64,000 bases of DNA from Propionibacteriaceae bacterium AM104-82 (GCA_027658995.1 JAQDQK010000004.1:62001-126000); one strand, 5' to 3'. Positions 39,937-48,745 are shown, numbered from the stretch's first letter. Notes: generated from the sequence alone by a model not told the origin. A program made the numbers and translations.

Positions 39937-40727
39937 GCCTTGGCCCTTTCTGCAGCGGCCATGAAGTCGCGGATCGCGGTGGTGGGGTCGCCGTGCTTGA
40001 CGAGCGCCTCTCCGACGAGGATCACGTCGGCCCCCTGCGCGGCGACCTGTGCCACGTCGTCGGTGCCCGCGATGCCTGACTCGGCGACCTTGACGGCGCG
40101 CTCACCGATCCGGTCGGCCAGCCCTCCGAAGGTGTCGATGTCGACGTCGAGGGTCTTGAGGTTGCGGTTGTTGACGCCGATCAGTTCGGCGCCAACGGCC
40201 AGCGCCCTGTCGACCTCTTCCGCGGTGTGGGTCTCCACGAGCGCGGTCATGCCGAGTTCGCCGGTGAGGTCGAGGAATCGGGACAGGTCGGCGTCGTCGA
40301 GGGCGGCGACGATCAGCAGCACCAGGTCGGCGCCGTGTGCGCGCGCCTCGTAGAACTGGTACTCCTCGACCATGAAGTCCTTGCGCAGCACCGGGATGTC
40401 GACGGCGGCGCGGACGGCGTCAAGGTCGGCGAGCGTCCCGTTGAAGCGGCGCTGTTCGGTGAGCACGGAGATCGCGGCCGCGCCGCCCGCCGCGTAGGAG
40501 GCGGCGAGCTGGGCCGGGTCGGTGATCTCGGCGAGGTGGCCCTTCGACGGGGACTTGCGCTTGACCTCGGAGATGACGGCAAGTTCCGGGGCCCGGAAGC
40601 GTGGCATCGGGTCGAGCGCGGGCGCCACGGAGGCCGCCTGCTGCTTCAGCGAGGCGAGCGAGCGGGTGGCCTTGCGGTCCTCGAGGTCGAGTCGGACTCC
40701 GTCGATGATGTCGTCGAGGACGCTCAC
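39933..40727 (-). CDS. trpC: Indole-3-glycerol-phosphate synthase
   Basis: 264 residues from the GTG at 40727. A TIM barrel that closes the indole ring. The motifs [30 protein letters not shown] and VAESGI hold the substrate-binding and catalytic Lys/Glu/Asn residues. The GTG overlaps the stop of the upstream small protein gene. There is no trpF domain fused, as in the enterobacterial TrpCF. Confidence 0.95.
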
Positions 40728-40930
40728 GGCTGCCCGTAGCCCATGGCCTTCATCACCATGGTCACGAGTCCTCCGACGAGCACGATCGCGCCTCCGACGA
40801 TGGCGAGGGTCCAGTTCGGTCCGGCGACGGCCGCGATGGCCGCGATCACGAAACCGATGGCCGCCACGACCACGCCTGCCCAAGCGGCAGGGCTTTTCCC
40901 GTGGTGGTAGAACTTCGGGGTTTGCGCCAT
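40724..40930 (-). CDS. HGxxPAAW-family small membrane protein
   Basis: 68 residues. It begins MAQTPKFYHHGKSPAAW with the family signature at residues 10-17 (His-Gly-x-x-Pro-Ala-Ala-Trp). Two hydrophobic helices follow at about 16-38 and 42-62. Proteins of this family sit between trpE and trpC in many actinobacteria; no function is established. The start at 40930 is placed by the family N-terminus. Confidence 0.88.
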   Translation of the reverse strand: MAQTPKFYHHGKSPAAWAGVVVAAIGFVIAAIAAVAGPNWTLAIVGGAIVLVGGLVTMVMKAMGYGQP

Positions 40931-40973
40931 GAGACCGGCCTTTCGGGAGGAAACGTCGTGGCTGAGCCTACCC

Positions 40974-41375
40974 TCAATCGCTCCCGGGAGGCGAGCTCTG
41001 TTCATCGGTCGGATCGACTCCCTCGTCCATCGTCTTCCACAGGTCGGCGGGCGCATCCGTGCGGGTGCGCTGCCGGTGCCGCCACGAGGGGCCCCAGATC
41101 ACGAAGCCCGCGGAAGCGACCAGGCTGAGGACGAATCCGGCGAGCGGGATCCATTGGGAGGCCTGCGCGGACCAGGCGATGCCGCCGATCGAGACGACCG
41201 CCAGCAGGATCCCGACGACTCTGAGCCCGAAGCCGCGCAGCATCAGCGACAGGCCGACGCCCGCGGCGACCGCCCACCCGACCGAGGCGAGCGTCGAGCC
41301 GGCGGCCTGTGCGGAGACGCCCGCGAGCAGCGCGCCGACGACGGCGAGCAGCGTGACGGGCCAGCGGCCGGTCAC
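40974..41375 (-). CDS. TIGR02234-type tryptophan-operon membrane protein
   Basis: 133 residues. Four predicted helices within residues 5-100, then a charged tail of about 35 residues. Its position directly after trpE (GTGA overlap) and before the HGxxPAAW gene matches the actinobacterial trp-associated membrane protein family. The role is unknown; an effect on aromatic amino acid transport or regulation is only a guess. Confidence 0.85.
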   Translation of the reverse strand: MTGRWPVTLLAVVGALLAGVSAQAAGSTLASVGWAVAAGVGLSLMLRGFGLRVVGILLAVVSIGGIAWSAQASQWIPLAGFVLSLVASAGFVIWGPSWRHRQRTRTDAPADLWKTMDEGVDPTDEQSSPPGSD

Positions 41376-42862
41376 GGTCGGGCCATCGCTTCCGCGCGGC
41401 CGATCGCGGTGACGACGGCGCGCGCCTTGTGCGAACACTCGGCGTCCTCCAGCTCGGCGACCGAGTCGGCGACGATGCCCGCCCCCGCCTGGACGTGCGC
41501 GACGCCGTCCTTGATCAGCGCGGTGCGGATCGCGATGGCGACGTCGGCGTTGCCCGCGAAGTCGAAGTAGCCGACGACCCCGCCGTACAGCCCGCGCCTG
41601 CTCGCCTCGAGGCGGTCGATGATCTCCATGGCCCGGACCTTCGGCGCGCCCGACAGGGTGCCCGCGGGGAAGCACGACAGCACCGCGTCGAGCGCGCTGT
41701 GCTCGGGGTCGATGCGGCCGGAGACCTCCGCTTCCAGGTGCATGATGTGCGAGTAGCGGTGCACCTTTGCGAACTCGTGCACCGTGACGCTGCCCGGCTG
41801 GCTGATCCGGCCGAGGTCGTTGCGGCCGAGGTCGACGAGCATCAGGTGCTCTGCCTTCTCCTTCGGGTCGGCGACGAGCTCCTCGGCGAGCCTATGGTCC
41901 TCCTCCGGCGTCCTGCCGCGAGGGCGGGACCCCGCGATGGGCCGCGTGGTCGCGACGCCGTCGCTGACGGTGACCAGTGCCTCCGGGCTTGAGCCGACCA
42001 CGGCGAAGCCGGGCAGCCGCAGCAGGTACAGGTAGGGGCTCGGGTTGGTGAGCCGCAACGCCCGGTAGACCTCAAGCGCGTCGGCGTCGGTGCGGATGTC
42101 GAAGCGTTGAGACACGACGATCTGGAAGGCCTCGCCCGCGCGGATCTCCTCCTTGGCCTCCTCGACGAGCGCCATGTACTCCTCGGAGGTGCGCTGCCGG
42201 TCGATCTGCGGGGTGCGTGGCTCGCCCTCCTGGCACGCGAGGCTGGCGCGCGGCTGGCGGAGTTGGTCGGCCATCGCCTCGATGGCGGCGACCGCCCCGT
42301 AGTAGGCACGCTCGACACCCTCGTCAGTGCTGTCGAAGTTGATGGCGTTGGCGATCAGCCACAGCTCGCCCTTGTGGTGGTCGAACACCGCCAGTTCGCT
42401 GGTGAGCATCATGACCAGTTCGGGGATCTGGAGGTCATCGACGGTGGTGTTGGGGAGCCGTTCGAGGCGCCGCACCACGTCGTAGCCGAGGTAGCCGACC
42501 ATGCCCGCGTGGAAGGGAGGCAGCCCGTCGATCTGCTGGGTGGCCAGCTCGGTGAGGCTCTGGCGCAGCACCTGCAGGGGGTCGCCGTCGTCGGGGATGC
42601 CGACCAGTTCCCTGCCGAGCCAGTGCGCGCGGCCGCCGGTCTCGGTGAGCGTCGAGGCGGTGCGGACGCCGATGAAGCTCCAGCGCGACCACACCCCGGC
42701 GTCGGCGGACTCGAACAGGAACGTCGACTCGCGGGCGCCGCAGAGCGCCTGGTAGACGCTGACGGGGGTCAGGTCGTCGGCGAGCAGCTTGGCGTAGACG
42801 CTGATGACGCGGCGACCCTTCGCAAGGTCGGTGAACTCGGAGAGCGTTGGGGCGACGATCAC
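41372..42862 (-). CDS. trpE: Anthranilate synthase component I
   Basis: 496 residues, the chorismate-utilising subunit without a fused glutaminase. The N-terminal FLFESA motif is the tryptophan feedback site region. The C-terminal half has [31 protein letters not shown] and [16 protein letters not shown], which form the active site. The GTG start overlaps the hisI stop by 4 bp. trpG is not in the window. Confidence 0.96.
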   Translation of the reverse strand: MIVAPTLSEFTDLAKGRRVISVYAKLLADDLTPVSVYQALCGARESTFLFESADAGVWSRWSFIGVRTASTLTETGGRAHWLGRELVGIPDDGDPLQVLRQSLTELATQQIDGLPPFHAGMVGYLGYDVVRRLERLPNTTVDDLQIPELVMMLTSELAVFDHHKGELWLIANAINFDSTDEGVERAYYGAVAAIEAMADQLRQPRASLACQEGEPRTPQIDRQRTSEEYMALVEEAKEEIRAGEAFQIVVSQRFDIRTDADALEVYRALRLTNPSPYLYLLRLPGFAVVGSSPEALVTVSDGVATTRPIAGSRPRGRTPEEDHRLAEELVADPKEKAEHLMLVDLGRNDLGRISQPGSVTVHEFAKVHRYSHIMHLEAEVSGRIDPEHSALDAVLSCFPAGTLSGAPKVRAMEIIDRLEASRRGLYGGVVGYFDFAGNADVAIAIRTALIKDGVAHVQAGAGIVADSVAELEDAECSHKARAVVTAIGRAEAMARP

Positions 42863-43185
42863 GGGAGGTCCTGCGCGGTCAGGTCGGTGAAGAAGCAGGT
42901 GCGGTTGCCGGTGTGGCAGGCGGCCCCGGTCTGGCGGACGGTCAGCAGGATCGCGTCGCCGTCGCAGTCGAGCGCCACATTGACGACGGCCTGGTGGTGC
43001 CCGGACGTCTCGCCCTTGACCCAGTACTCCTGCCTCGAGCGCGACCAGTACGTCGCCTTGCCGGTGGCAAACGTGCGACGAAGGGCCTCCTCGTTCATCC
43101 AGGCGAGCATCAGCACCTCGCGGGTGTCCTCGTCCTGGGCGATGGCGGGCACGAGCCCGTCGGAGTTGTAGCGGATCTCCAGCAT
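42859..43185 (-). CDS. hisI: Phosphoribosyl-AMP cyclohydrolase
   Basis: 108 residues from the ATG at 43185. An alternative ATG at 43194 would add Met-Gly-Pro. The enzyme opens the adenine ring in histidine synthesis. The zinc and magnesium motifs are present: [40 protein letters not shown], and [11 protein letters not shown]. It is the monofunctional form without a HisE domain. hisF usually precedes it in actinobacteria but is not in this window. It heads the trp operon by a GTGA overlap. Confidence 0.93.
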   Translation of the reverse strand: MLEIRYNSDGLVPAIAQDEDTREVLMLAWMNEEALRRTFATGKATYWSRSRQEYWVKGETSGHHQAVVNVALDCDGDAILLTVRQTGAACHTGNRTCFFTDLTAQDLP

Positions 43186-43194
43186 GGGCCCCAT

Positions 43195-43616
43195 TGTGCC
43201 AACTCGTCCGTCCCGCGTGCTCAGCCGTCCGTTGGGGTGGGCAGGTCGCGACGCCGGGGACACGCCTCGACGTTGCCCGCTCAGTTCCAGGGGAAGAGTG
43301 CGCCGCAGCGCGACTGACTCGTGTCCGCGCACATCTCTGGGCCAAGACCGCAGACACCTCGCGGACGTTTCGACGCGGACGCGCGACTTCGTCGGCCGTC
43401 CGGCTCAACGAGCGGAGGCCATCCCGCTCAACGTACGGTCACCGATCCCCGAGCCTGTCGAGGACTCCGAACGCCCAGCGCAACGTGACCAGTCCGCAGA
43501 CCGCTCCCCCGTCAGTCTCCGTCGCCGCGCCTCGACGTTCCCACGGTCAGTCACCAGGCCACCAGGCGCCGGCCACGGCCAAGGAATCCGCGCCTGCACG
43601 TCGGCGGGTACCGCGC
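43195..43616. other. Gene-free region with degenerate repeat fragments
   Basis: About 420 bp between hisI and the MOSC gene. Reading frames here show no family features. GAGCCTGTCGAGGACTCCG near 43450 resembles the left arm of the 85-bp repeats at 53.3 kb. The phrase CCTCGACGTT occurs at both 43265 and 43530, as if decayed copies of palindromic elements had accumulated. No clear promoter for hisI was found. Confidence 0.5.
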
Positions 43617-44315
43617 TCAGCCCTCCGTGGGGCCGAGCAGCCTCGCGGCCTCGCTGTCCGGGCGACCGGCGAGTCGGCGCTCCAACTTGGTGACCCAGCG
43701 GGCGGGCAGTCCCGGCGCGTCGATCAGGCGGCGCGCGCCGTCGAGGTCGTCCTTGTCCCGCTCCATCACCCGGGAGATCTCGGCCATGGTCGGCGCTCCC
43801 GCCGGCCGGTCGAGAAGTGTCACGGGGTCGCCCGGGCCGACGTCGCCCTCCTCGACCACCGCGAGGTACCAGCCGGACCAGCCGGTCTGCTGGACGCGGA
43901 GCACCAGGTCGTCGATGCCCCACCGCTTGGCGAGCTTGTAGCAGGGGCTGCGCGGTTGGGTGACGCGCACCGTCGCGTTCCCGATCCGCCACGTCTCGCC
44001 CAGCACGACCGTGCCGTCATCGGTCCCCGGAGAGTCGAGGGTCAGATTCTCGAAGAAGCCGCCGTCGGGCAGGTCGAGGCCGATGCCGCGCCAGTCGTCG
44101 TAGCGGTGCCGCGCGTAGGCAAGCGCGGCCTTGCCCTGGCCCCCGTGGTTGACGGTGTCGCCGTGCTCGTCGCCGTCGAAGCCGAGGACGCCGAGCCGCA
44201 GCGGCCCGTCGACCGCCGTCTTCACCGCGGCGCTCGGCACCCCCTTCGGCCCCCAGGGTTGGTTGACGACCCTCCCGACGCGCAGCGCCGCGACCGTGCC
44301 GATCCGGTTGTCCAT
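43617..44315 (-). CDS. MOSC-domain protein (YiiM-like)
   Basis: 232 residues. The N-terminal MOSC beta-barrel contains the conserved Cys in QPRSPCYKLAKRWG near residue 125, and motifs GDEHGDTVNHGG and FFENLT are typical. YiiM-like proteins act on N-hydroxylated compounds or handle molybdenum cofactor sulfur. The C-terminal 60 residues are the helical 3-alpha extension. The start at 44315 is supported by a TAGGGT -10 element 7 nt upstream. Confidence 0.88.
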   Translation of the reverse strand: MDNRIGTVAALRVGRVVNQPWGPKGVPSAAVKTAVDGPLRLGVLGFDGDEHGDTVNHGGQGKAALAYARHRYDDWRGIGLDLPDGGFFENLTLDSPGTDDGTVVLGETWRIGNATVRVTQPRSPCYKLAKRWGIDDLVLRVQQTGWSGWYLAVVEEGDVGPGDPVTLLDRPAGAPTMAEISRVMERDKDDLDGARRLIDAPGLPARWVTKLERRLAGRPDSEAARLLGPTEG

Positions 44316-44322
44316 GCCCCCA

Positions 44323-44328
44323 ACCCTA
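44323..44328 (-). promoter_or_regulatory. -10 hexamer TAGGGT for the MOSC gene, leaderless
   Basis: It ends 7 nt before the ATG at 44315. The homology shared with repeat B1 begins at its last base (44328), so a copy of the repeat lies immediately upstream of this promoter. Confidence 0.5.
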
Positions 44329-44349
44329 GAGCGTGGGTTGGGTGGCTCC

Positions 44350-44429
44350 TTGAGCATGTCTGGTTGCTCGTTGCCGATTTCGGCACGTTTGAACGTTCAG
44401 ATCGCAAACGAGTTACCAAACATGCTCAA
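44350..44429 (+). repeat. 80-bp palindromic repeat, subtype B, copy B2
   Basis: The arms 44350-44371 and 44408-44429 pair as an inverted repeat. The wider segment 44328-44434 matches 35351-35457 with about 6 differences in 107 bases. It sits between two divergent leaderless promoters. Confidence 0.9.
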
Positions 44430-44493
44430 ACAACTCCCCCGCCCCGAGCCCAGACCGGGCGACGGTTCGTCGCCCGGTCGGCCGCCACGCGTC

Positions 44494-44499
44494 TAGGCT
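44494..44499 (+). promoter_or_regulatory. -10 hexamer TAGGCT for the TIGR03085 gene, leaderless
   Basis: It ends 7 nt before the ATG at 44507. This promoter and the MOSC promoter face away from repeat B2. Confidence 0.5.
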
Positions 44500-44506
44500 G
44501 GGCGTC

Positions 44507-45115
44507 ATGAGTTTCGCCTCGCGCCAGCGCGCCGCCCTCGCCGATCTCCTGGACGAACTGGGCCCGTTCGCCCCGACCGAGTGCGAGGGGTGGCAGACGC
44601 AGGACCTCGCCGCGCACCTCTACGTCAGGGAACACAAGCTGAGCGCGCTGCCCGGGATCGGCCTCGACCGGTTCGCAGAGAAGACCTCGCAGGTGCAGAA
44701 CCAGGTGCTGCACTCGATGGACTACCCGGACCTCGTCGAGGAGATCCGCACGGTCGGCTGGATCATGCGACCACTCGACGCGCTGGTCAACACCAGCGAG
44801 TTCTTCATCCACCACGAGGACGTGCTGCGCGCCAACGGCCGCTCCCAGACGCTGACCGCCAAGGAGCAGCAGGAACTGTGGCCGCTCGTCACGGTGATGG
44901 CCCGCAGGGTCCAGACCAAGGCCGGCGACCAACTGCGCATCACGCGAAGCGACACGGGCCTCGAGAAGCAGATCGGCACCGGGGAGCGGATCATCCACCT
45001 TCGCGGGCTGCCCTCCGAACTTCTCCTGCACCTCACGGGCCGCGACTCGAACGTCGAACTCATCGCCGACCCGCCTGTGCTGGACAACTGGTTGCGCTCG
45101 CTGCTGTCGCTGTAG
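44507..45115 (+). CDS. TIGR03085-type protein (DinB/mycothiol maleylpyruvate isomerase-like fold)
   Basis: 202 residues. An N-terminal helical bundle with the CEGWQTQDLAAHLYVREHKLSALPG pattern resembles the mycothiol-dependent isomerase N-terminal domain (WxxxDLxxHL). A second His pair at EFFIHHEDVLRANG would complete a metal site. The C-terminal part has the SCP2-like LRGLPSELLLHLTGR segment. It is restricted to actinobacteria as far as I know. The biochemical role is not established. Confidence 0.8.
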   Translation: MSFASRQRAALADLLDELGPFAPTECEGWQTQDLAAHLYVREHKLSALPGIGLDRFAEKTSQVQNQVLHSMDYPDLVEEIRTVGWIMRPLDALVNTSEFFIHHEDVLRANGRSQTLTAKEQQELWPLVTVMARRVQTKAGDQLRITRSDTGLEKQIGTGERIIHLRGLPSELLLHLTGRDSNVELIADPPVLDNWLRSLLSL

Positions 45116-45245
45116 CCGACGATCACCATGTCGCCCGGTGGCGACCTGTAACGCGCGGGTCGCGTCGGGATCCGGGCACCCCCTGGATCGCGCGGGCCGC
45201 TGCACCAATGGGTGAACCGAGCCTCCGGGCCCGGGCGACAACCAG

Positions 45246-45251
45246 TACCAT
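45246..45251 (+). promoter_or_regulatory. -10 hexamer TACCAT for the orphan trpB, leaderless
   Basis: It ends 6 nt before the ATG at 45258. Confidence 0.4.
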
Positions 45252-45257
45252 CCGGCC

Positions 45258-46457
45258 ATGACATCGCTTACGCAAGCCGACGAGGCCGGTTTCTTCGGAG
45301 CTCATGGCGGACGCTTCCTCCCCCCGCACCTCGAGGCACCGATCGCCGAGGTCGCAGCAGCCTACGCCGAGGCCAAGGACGACCCGGCATTCCAGGCCGA
45401 GTACGAGGCGCTGCTCGCCGACTACGTCGGTCGCCCCTCTCCCCTGTTCCTCGCCAAGAACCTCAGCGCCGAGTTGGGCGGGGCCAAGATCTACCTCAAG
45501 CGCGAGGACCTGAACCACACGGGCGCGCACAAGATCAACCACACGCTCGGCGAGGTCCTGCTCGCCAAGCGGATGGGCAAGAAGAAGGTCATCGCGGAGA
45601 CCGGCGCGGGCCAGCACGGGGTCGCGCTCGCGACCGCCGCGGCGCTCCTCGGCCTCGAGTGCGAGATCCACATGGGCGCCATCGACGTCGCCAAGCAGCA
45701 CCCGAACGTGGTGCGGATGCGCCTCCTCGGCGCGACCGTGGTGCCCGTCGAGGACGGGGGACGATGCCTCAAGGACGCCGTCGACTCCGCGTTCGGCGTG
45801 TGGGCCGCCGACTTCGGCGAGACGATGTTCGCGATCGGCTCTGTCGTCGGGCCCGATCCGTTCCCGACCATGGTGCGCGACTTCCAGTCGATCGTCGGAC
45901 GTGAGGCCCGCCGCCAGGTGATGGAGAAGGAGGGCAAGCTGCCCACCGCCATCGTCGCGGCCGTCGGCGGAGGCTCGAACGCCATGGGCCTGTTCCATGC
46001 CTTCCTCGAGGACGCCGACGTGGCGATCTACGGCGTCGAGCCCTCGGGGCGCAGCCTCGAAGCTCCCGGCGAGCACGCTGCGACCATGACGCTCGGCTCC
46101 CCCGGCGTCATCCACGGCATGAAGACCATCGTGCTGCAGGACGAAGCAGGCGAGCCTTGGCCGGTGCACTCCATCGCCTCCGGCATGGACTACCCGGGCG
46201 TCGGGCCGCAGCACGCCCACCTCAAGGATCTCGGCCGCGCCACCTACGTGACGGCCTCCGACGACGAGTCGCTCGACGCGTTCCAGGCGCTCTGCCGCAC
46301 CGAGGGCATCATCCCCGCGATCGAGTCGAGCCACGCGCTCGCCTACGCCATGAAGCTGGCCCCGACGCTGAGCCCCGACGACGTGATCATCGTCAACCTG
46401 TCGGGCCGCGGTGACAAGGACATCGACTTCGTCGCCGAACGACTCGGCATGGAGTAG
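45258..46457 (+). CDS. Orphan tryptophan synthase beta-type subunit
   Basis: 399 residues. All core residues of TrpB1 are kept: PLP lysine Lys92 in GAHKINH, Glu114 in [17 protein letters not shown], and LSGRGDKD. It differs from the operon copy at the phosphate and substrate side: GPDPFP replaces GPHPFP and GSVV replaces GTVG. It has no trpA beside it and its own leaderless promoter. It may work alone on indole and serine, or on another indole-like or amino acid substrate, or substitute under some conditions. The TrpB2 class is longer and more divergent, so I do not place it there. A 24-nt duplication of its last codons follows the stop. Confidence 0.85.
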   Translation: MTSLTQADEAGFFGAHGGRFLPPHLEAPIAEVAAAYAEAKDDPAFQAEYEALLADYVGRPSPLFLAKNLSAELGGAKIYLKREDLNHTGAHKINHTLGEVLLAKRMGKKKVIAETGAGQHGVALATAAALLGLECEIHMGAIDVAKQHPNVVRMRLLGATVVPVEDGGRCLKDAVDSAFGVWAADFGETMFAIGSVVGPDPFPTMVRDFQSIVGREARRQVMEKEGKLPTAIVAAVGGGSNAMGLFHAFLEDADVAIYGVEPSGRSLEAPGEHAATMTLGSPGVIHGMKTIVLQDEAGEPWPVHSIASGMDYPGVGPQHAHLKDLGRATYVTASDDESLDAFQALCRTEGIIPAIESSHALAYAMKLAPTLSPDDVIIVNLSGRGDKDIDFVAERLGME

Positions 46458-46481
46458 GCCGAACCACTCGGCCTGGAGTAG
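46434..46481 (+). repeat. 24-nt tandem duplication of the orphan trpB 3' end
   Basis: GCCGAACGACTCGGCATGGAGTAG (46434-46457, ending in the stop) is followed directly by a second copy with two changes, also ending in an in-frame TAG. The second copy is downstream of the stop and not translated. Confidence 0.85.
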
Positions 46482-46491
46482 CAAAGCCGTT

Positions 46492-46524
46492 GAGGGGCAG
46501 CGATCGAGTCGATCGCTGCCCCTC
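46492..46524 (+). terminator. 16-bp perfect hairpin after the orphan trpB
   Basis: GAGGGGCAGCGATCGA pairs with TCGATCGCTGCCCCTC around a single G. No T-tract follows, so termination would depend on the stem alone or on Rho. It ends 6 bp before the AbiE operator. Confidence 0.6.
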
Positions 46525-46529
46525 GCTCG

Positions 46530-46566
46530 TATGCAATACCTTCCGCTTAAGGTAAGGTATTGCATA
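46530..46566. promoter_or_regulatory. AbiE promoter operator, 13-bp inverted repeat
   Basis: TATGCAATACCTT (46530-46542) and AAGGTATTGCATA (46554-46566) are perfect inverted copies with an 11-bp spacer. The -10-like TAAGGT (46553-46558) lies inside the right arm. AbiEi antitoxins are known to bind inverted repeats in their own promoters and repress, which fits this placement 12 bp before the gene. Confidence 0.7.
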
Positions 46567-46577
46567 TTGGAGGAACG

Positions 46578-47234
46578 ATGCGCACCAGCCTGCCCCGAGC
46601 GGTGACCGCTGCGCCGCTGCGCACGGTTCGCCCCTCGATGCTCAGGGGCGTCTACGCCCAGCCCGAAAAGGAGTTACTGAGGCTGGCCGCCAGCGGCCGC
46701 GTGACCCGAATCGCACCGGGCACCTACACGGCAAAACCCGACACCATCGCGTTCGACCTGGATTGGCGGCCGACACCCGAGGAAGCGGCGATGGCGTTTG
46801 CGACCACACACTTCGGCCAACGGGTTCCGGTCCTCTACGGGCTGGGGGCTGCGCGGTTCCGCCACTGCATCCCACGTGCCATCGGAAGCACGGTTGTCGC
46901 AGTGCCGCGCCAAAGGCGCCCCATCGCACTCGCCGACGGTACCCGGGTCACGTTCACCACCGTTGACGTCGCAGCCCTTGACGCGACCCTCGAGGATTCC
47001 GCCATCGGTGCGTTCCTGGTGACAAGCCCTGAGCAGACGCTCCTCGATCTCCTCGATCGCCCCGACTTGGGCGGCATGCCCGGCGAGGCGCGCTCGGCGC
47101 TGCCCGCCCTGCTCTCTCAATCCAGCGTCACGACGCTCGAGGACCTGGCCGAGGGCCGTTCGGCCGCGAGTCGTGAACGGCTCATGCGACTGCTTGACCA
47201 GCAAAACTCTGCCAACGGAAGCAGCCGTGCCTGA
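46578..47234 (+). CDS. AbiEi-type antitoxin / transcriptional repressor
   Basis: 218 residues. The N-terminal winged helix (about residues 15-55, with RLAASGRVTRIAPGTYT) is the DNA-binding domain. The C-terminal domain (FGQRVPVLYGLGAARFRH and TSPEQTLLDLLDRPDLGG) is the AbiEi antitoxin region. In AbiE systems this protein blocks the AbiEii toxin's effect and represses its own operon. A GGAGGAACG ribosome site precedes the ATG. Codon use and GC are visibly more relaxed than in neighbours, consistent with horizontal transfer. It overlaps the toxin gene by 8 bp. Confidence 0.85.
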   Translation: MRTSLPRAVTAAPLRTVRPSMLRGVYAQPEKELLRLAASGRVTRIAPGTYTAKPDTIAFDLDWRPTPEEAAMAFATTHFGQRVPVLYGLGAARFRHCIPRAIGSTVVAVPRQRRPIALADGTRVTFTTVDVAALDATLEDSAIGAFLVTSPEQTLLDLLDRPDLGGMPGEARSALPALLSQSSVTTLEDLAEGRSAASRERLMRLLDQQNSANGSSRA

Positions 47235-48081
47235 CGCGGCCCCGTGGCTCCTGCCAGCCGCATCGTCGACGACCGGGGCGCGCCCCGACGTCCTTTCCGA
47301 GCAGGACGTTCGCAGAATGCAGGAACACTTCGGTGTGGCGCGGGACCAGATCGAGCATGACTTCGTGATCTCACACCTATTGCTCGCACTCTCCGAGCTT
47401 CGGGAGAGTTTCGTCTTCTTCGGCGGCACGGCGCTGAGCCGAACCTTTCTCAACGGCCTGCGCCTGAGTGAGGACATTGACCTGTTGTCGATCGGGGCAC
47501 GCCGCGCCGCAGCAAACAGCATCGACGTCGTCGCCCGAAGCCGACTCCGCAGGGCATTTGGGGAGGTGGGTGCCCTGCCGTGGCTTGCGGACACCAAGCG
47601 CGACACCCAGCCTGCACGCTTCACGATCGGGGGGAAGCAGGTGCAGGTGCAACTCCTGGACGGGCGCAACCTCGTACCTTGGCCGACTCAGGAGACGCGC
47701 GTCTCGCTCCGATACAACGGCATGGACGACGTGCTGTTCACGACCCTGTCGCCCACCGGCTTCGTTTGCGCCAAGACGGACGCCTGGAGCGATAACACCC
47801 GAAACGCCCCGCGTGACCTCTACGACCTCTGGGCACTGTGGCAGGCAGGTCATTTCTCAGCCGAGGCAGCCGAGACATACAGGCGTCTCGGCCCCCATGG
47901 GCGGTACCCATCTGCGGCGACACTCCCCTCTCGGCCTCCAGAGCAGGCCGCCTGGCAGTTGGCTCTCGGCCATCAGTGCGTCCCGATCGTCACCGCTGAG
48001 GAGGCCTTTGAGGCGGTTCACAGTGGGTGGCGCGAAGCCGTCACTCGGGCTCGGGCGCAGTCGGGCGACCAGGGCCGATGA
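47227..48081 (+). CDS. AbiEii-type nucleotidyltransferase toxin
   Basis: 284 residues from the GTG at 47227; an in-frame GTG at 47173 is a possible earlier start. The nucleotidyltransferase-superfamily motifs are FGGTALSRTFLNGLRLSEDIDLLS (residues 66-89) and the KTDAW and DLYDLWAL segments typical of DUF1814/AbiEii. Family members modify tRNA or another target and stop growth, often as phage defence by abortive infection. It overlaps the antitoxin gene. The 3' end overlaps the convergent TMEM175-like gene by 41 bp. Confidence 0.85.
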   Translation: MPDAAPWLLPAASSTTGARPDVLSEQDVRRMQEHFGVARDQIEHDFVISHLLLALSELRESFVFFGGTALSRTFLNGLRLSEDIDLLSIGARRAAANSIDVVARSRLRRAFGEVGALPWLADTKRDTQPARFTIGGKQVQVQLLDGRNLVPWPTQETRVSLRYNGMDDVLFTTLSPTGFVCAKTDAWSDNTRNAPRDLYDLWALWQAGHFSAEAAETYRRLGPHGRYPSAATLPSRPPEQAAWQLALGHQCVPIVTAEEAFEAVHSGWREAVTRARAQSGDQGR

Positions 48082-48694
48082 TCCTCTTGAACAGGCGGCC
48101 CAGCCCTCCGACACCCAGCATCAGGAACAACGGGAAGTAGGACAGGCCAGGGAAGACGACGGCGACCACGAGGCTGAGCGCGAACAGCACCAGCATCGCC
48201 GTCGCCATGGCGAGGGTGCCGTTCATCGTCACGGGATCCATCTCGTGCAGCGCCGGGTGCGCACGCAGCCACAGCAACTGCAGCAGCGAGAGCAGCGCCA
48301 CCAGCGTCATGCTTCCGATGTAGACCGCCTTGACGGCCGGGTCGTCGGCCTCGAGGTGGCCGGAGAGTGCCGTGGCAACCGGGAGCCAGACGATGCCGAG
48401 CAGCCAAGCCATCGTGCACCACAGCAGTCCGCTGTCCACCTGCCTGACGCGCTGAAACGTGCGGTGGTGGTTGACCCAGAACATCGCGATGATGCCGAAG
48501 CTGAGCACGAAACTGAACAGTTGGCTGCCGTGTTCGTCGAGCCAGACGGGCACCGAGGTCGCCCTGCTGACGTCGGCCGCTGACTCCATCAGGGGGAGGA
48601 TCAGCAGCGTCATCGCGATCGCGACGACCGCGTCCGCGAAGGCCCGTGCCCGTTCCGCCGGGAAGCGCTGCGCCGTGCGTTGGGGAGTGGTCAT
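48041..48694 (-). CDS. TMEM175/DUF1211-type potassium channel-like membrane protein
   Basis: 217 residues with about six hydrophobic helices. Helix 1 carries RARAFADAVVAIAMTLLILPL, the equivalent of the FSD pore motif of TMEM175 proteins (here F-A-D). WVNHHRTF and WLRAHP segments match the family. It is a single-repeat bacterial form that would act as a tetramer. The ATG at 48694 is preceded by GGAAAGG. It lies convergent to the AbiE toxin gene, so it may be a passenger of the same island or a chance neighbour. Confidence 0.78.
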   Translation of the reverse strand: MTTPQRTAQRFPAERARAFADAVVAIAMTLLILPLMESAADVSRATSVPVWLDEHGSQLFSFVLSFGIIAMFWVNHHRTFQRVRQVDSGLLWCTMAWLLGIVWLPVATALSGHLEADDPAVKAVYIGSMTLVALLSLLQLLWLRAHPALHEMDPVTMNGTLAMATAMLVLFALSLVVAVVFPGLSYFPLFLMLGVGGLGRLFKRIIGPGRPTAPEPE

Positions 48695-48745
48695 GATGAA
48701 CGTCCTTTCCGCCGTCAGGCACACTACTCCGGCGGCAAGCCACTC

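Noticed and set aside
43184..43693. Plus-strand reading frame of about 170 residues between hisI and MOSC
   Set aside because: It begins antisense to hisI, ends antisense to the MOSC gene, and its Arg/Pro/Ser-rich composition is typical of a shadow frame.
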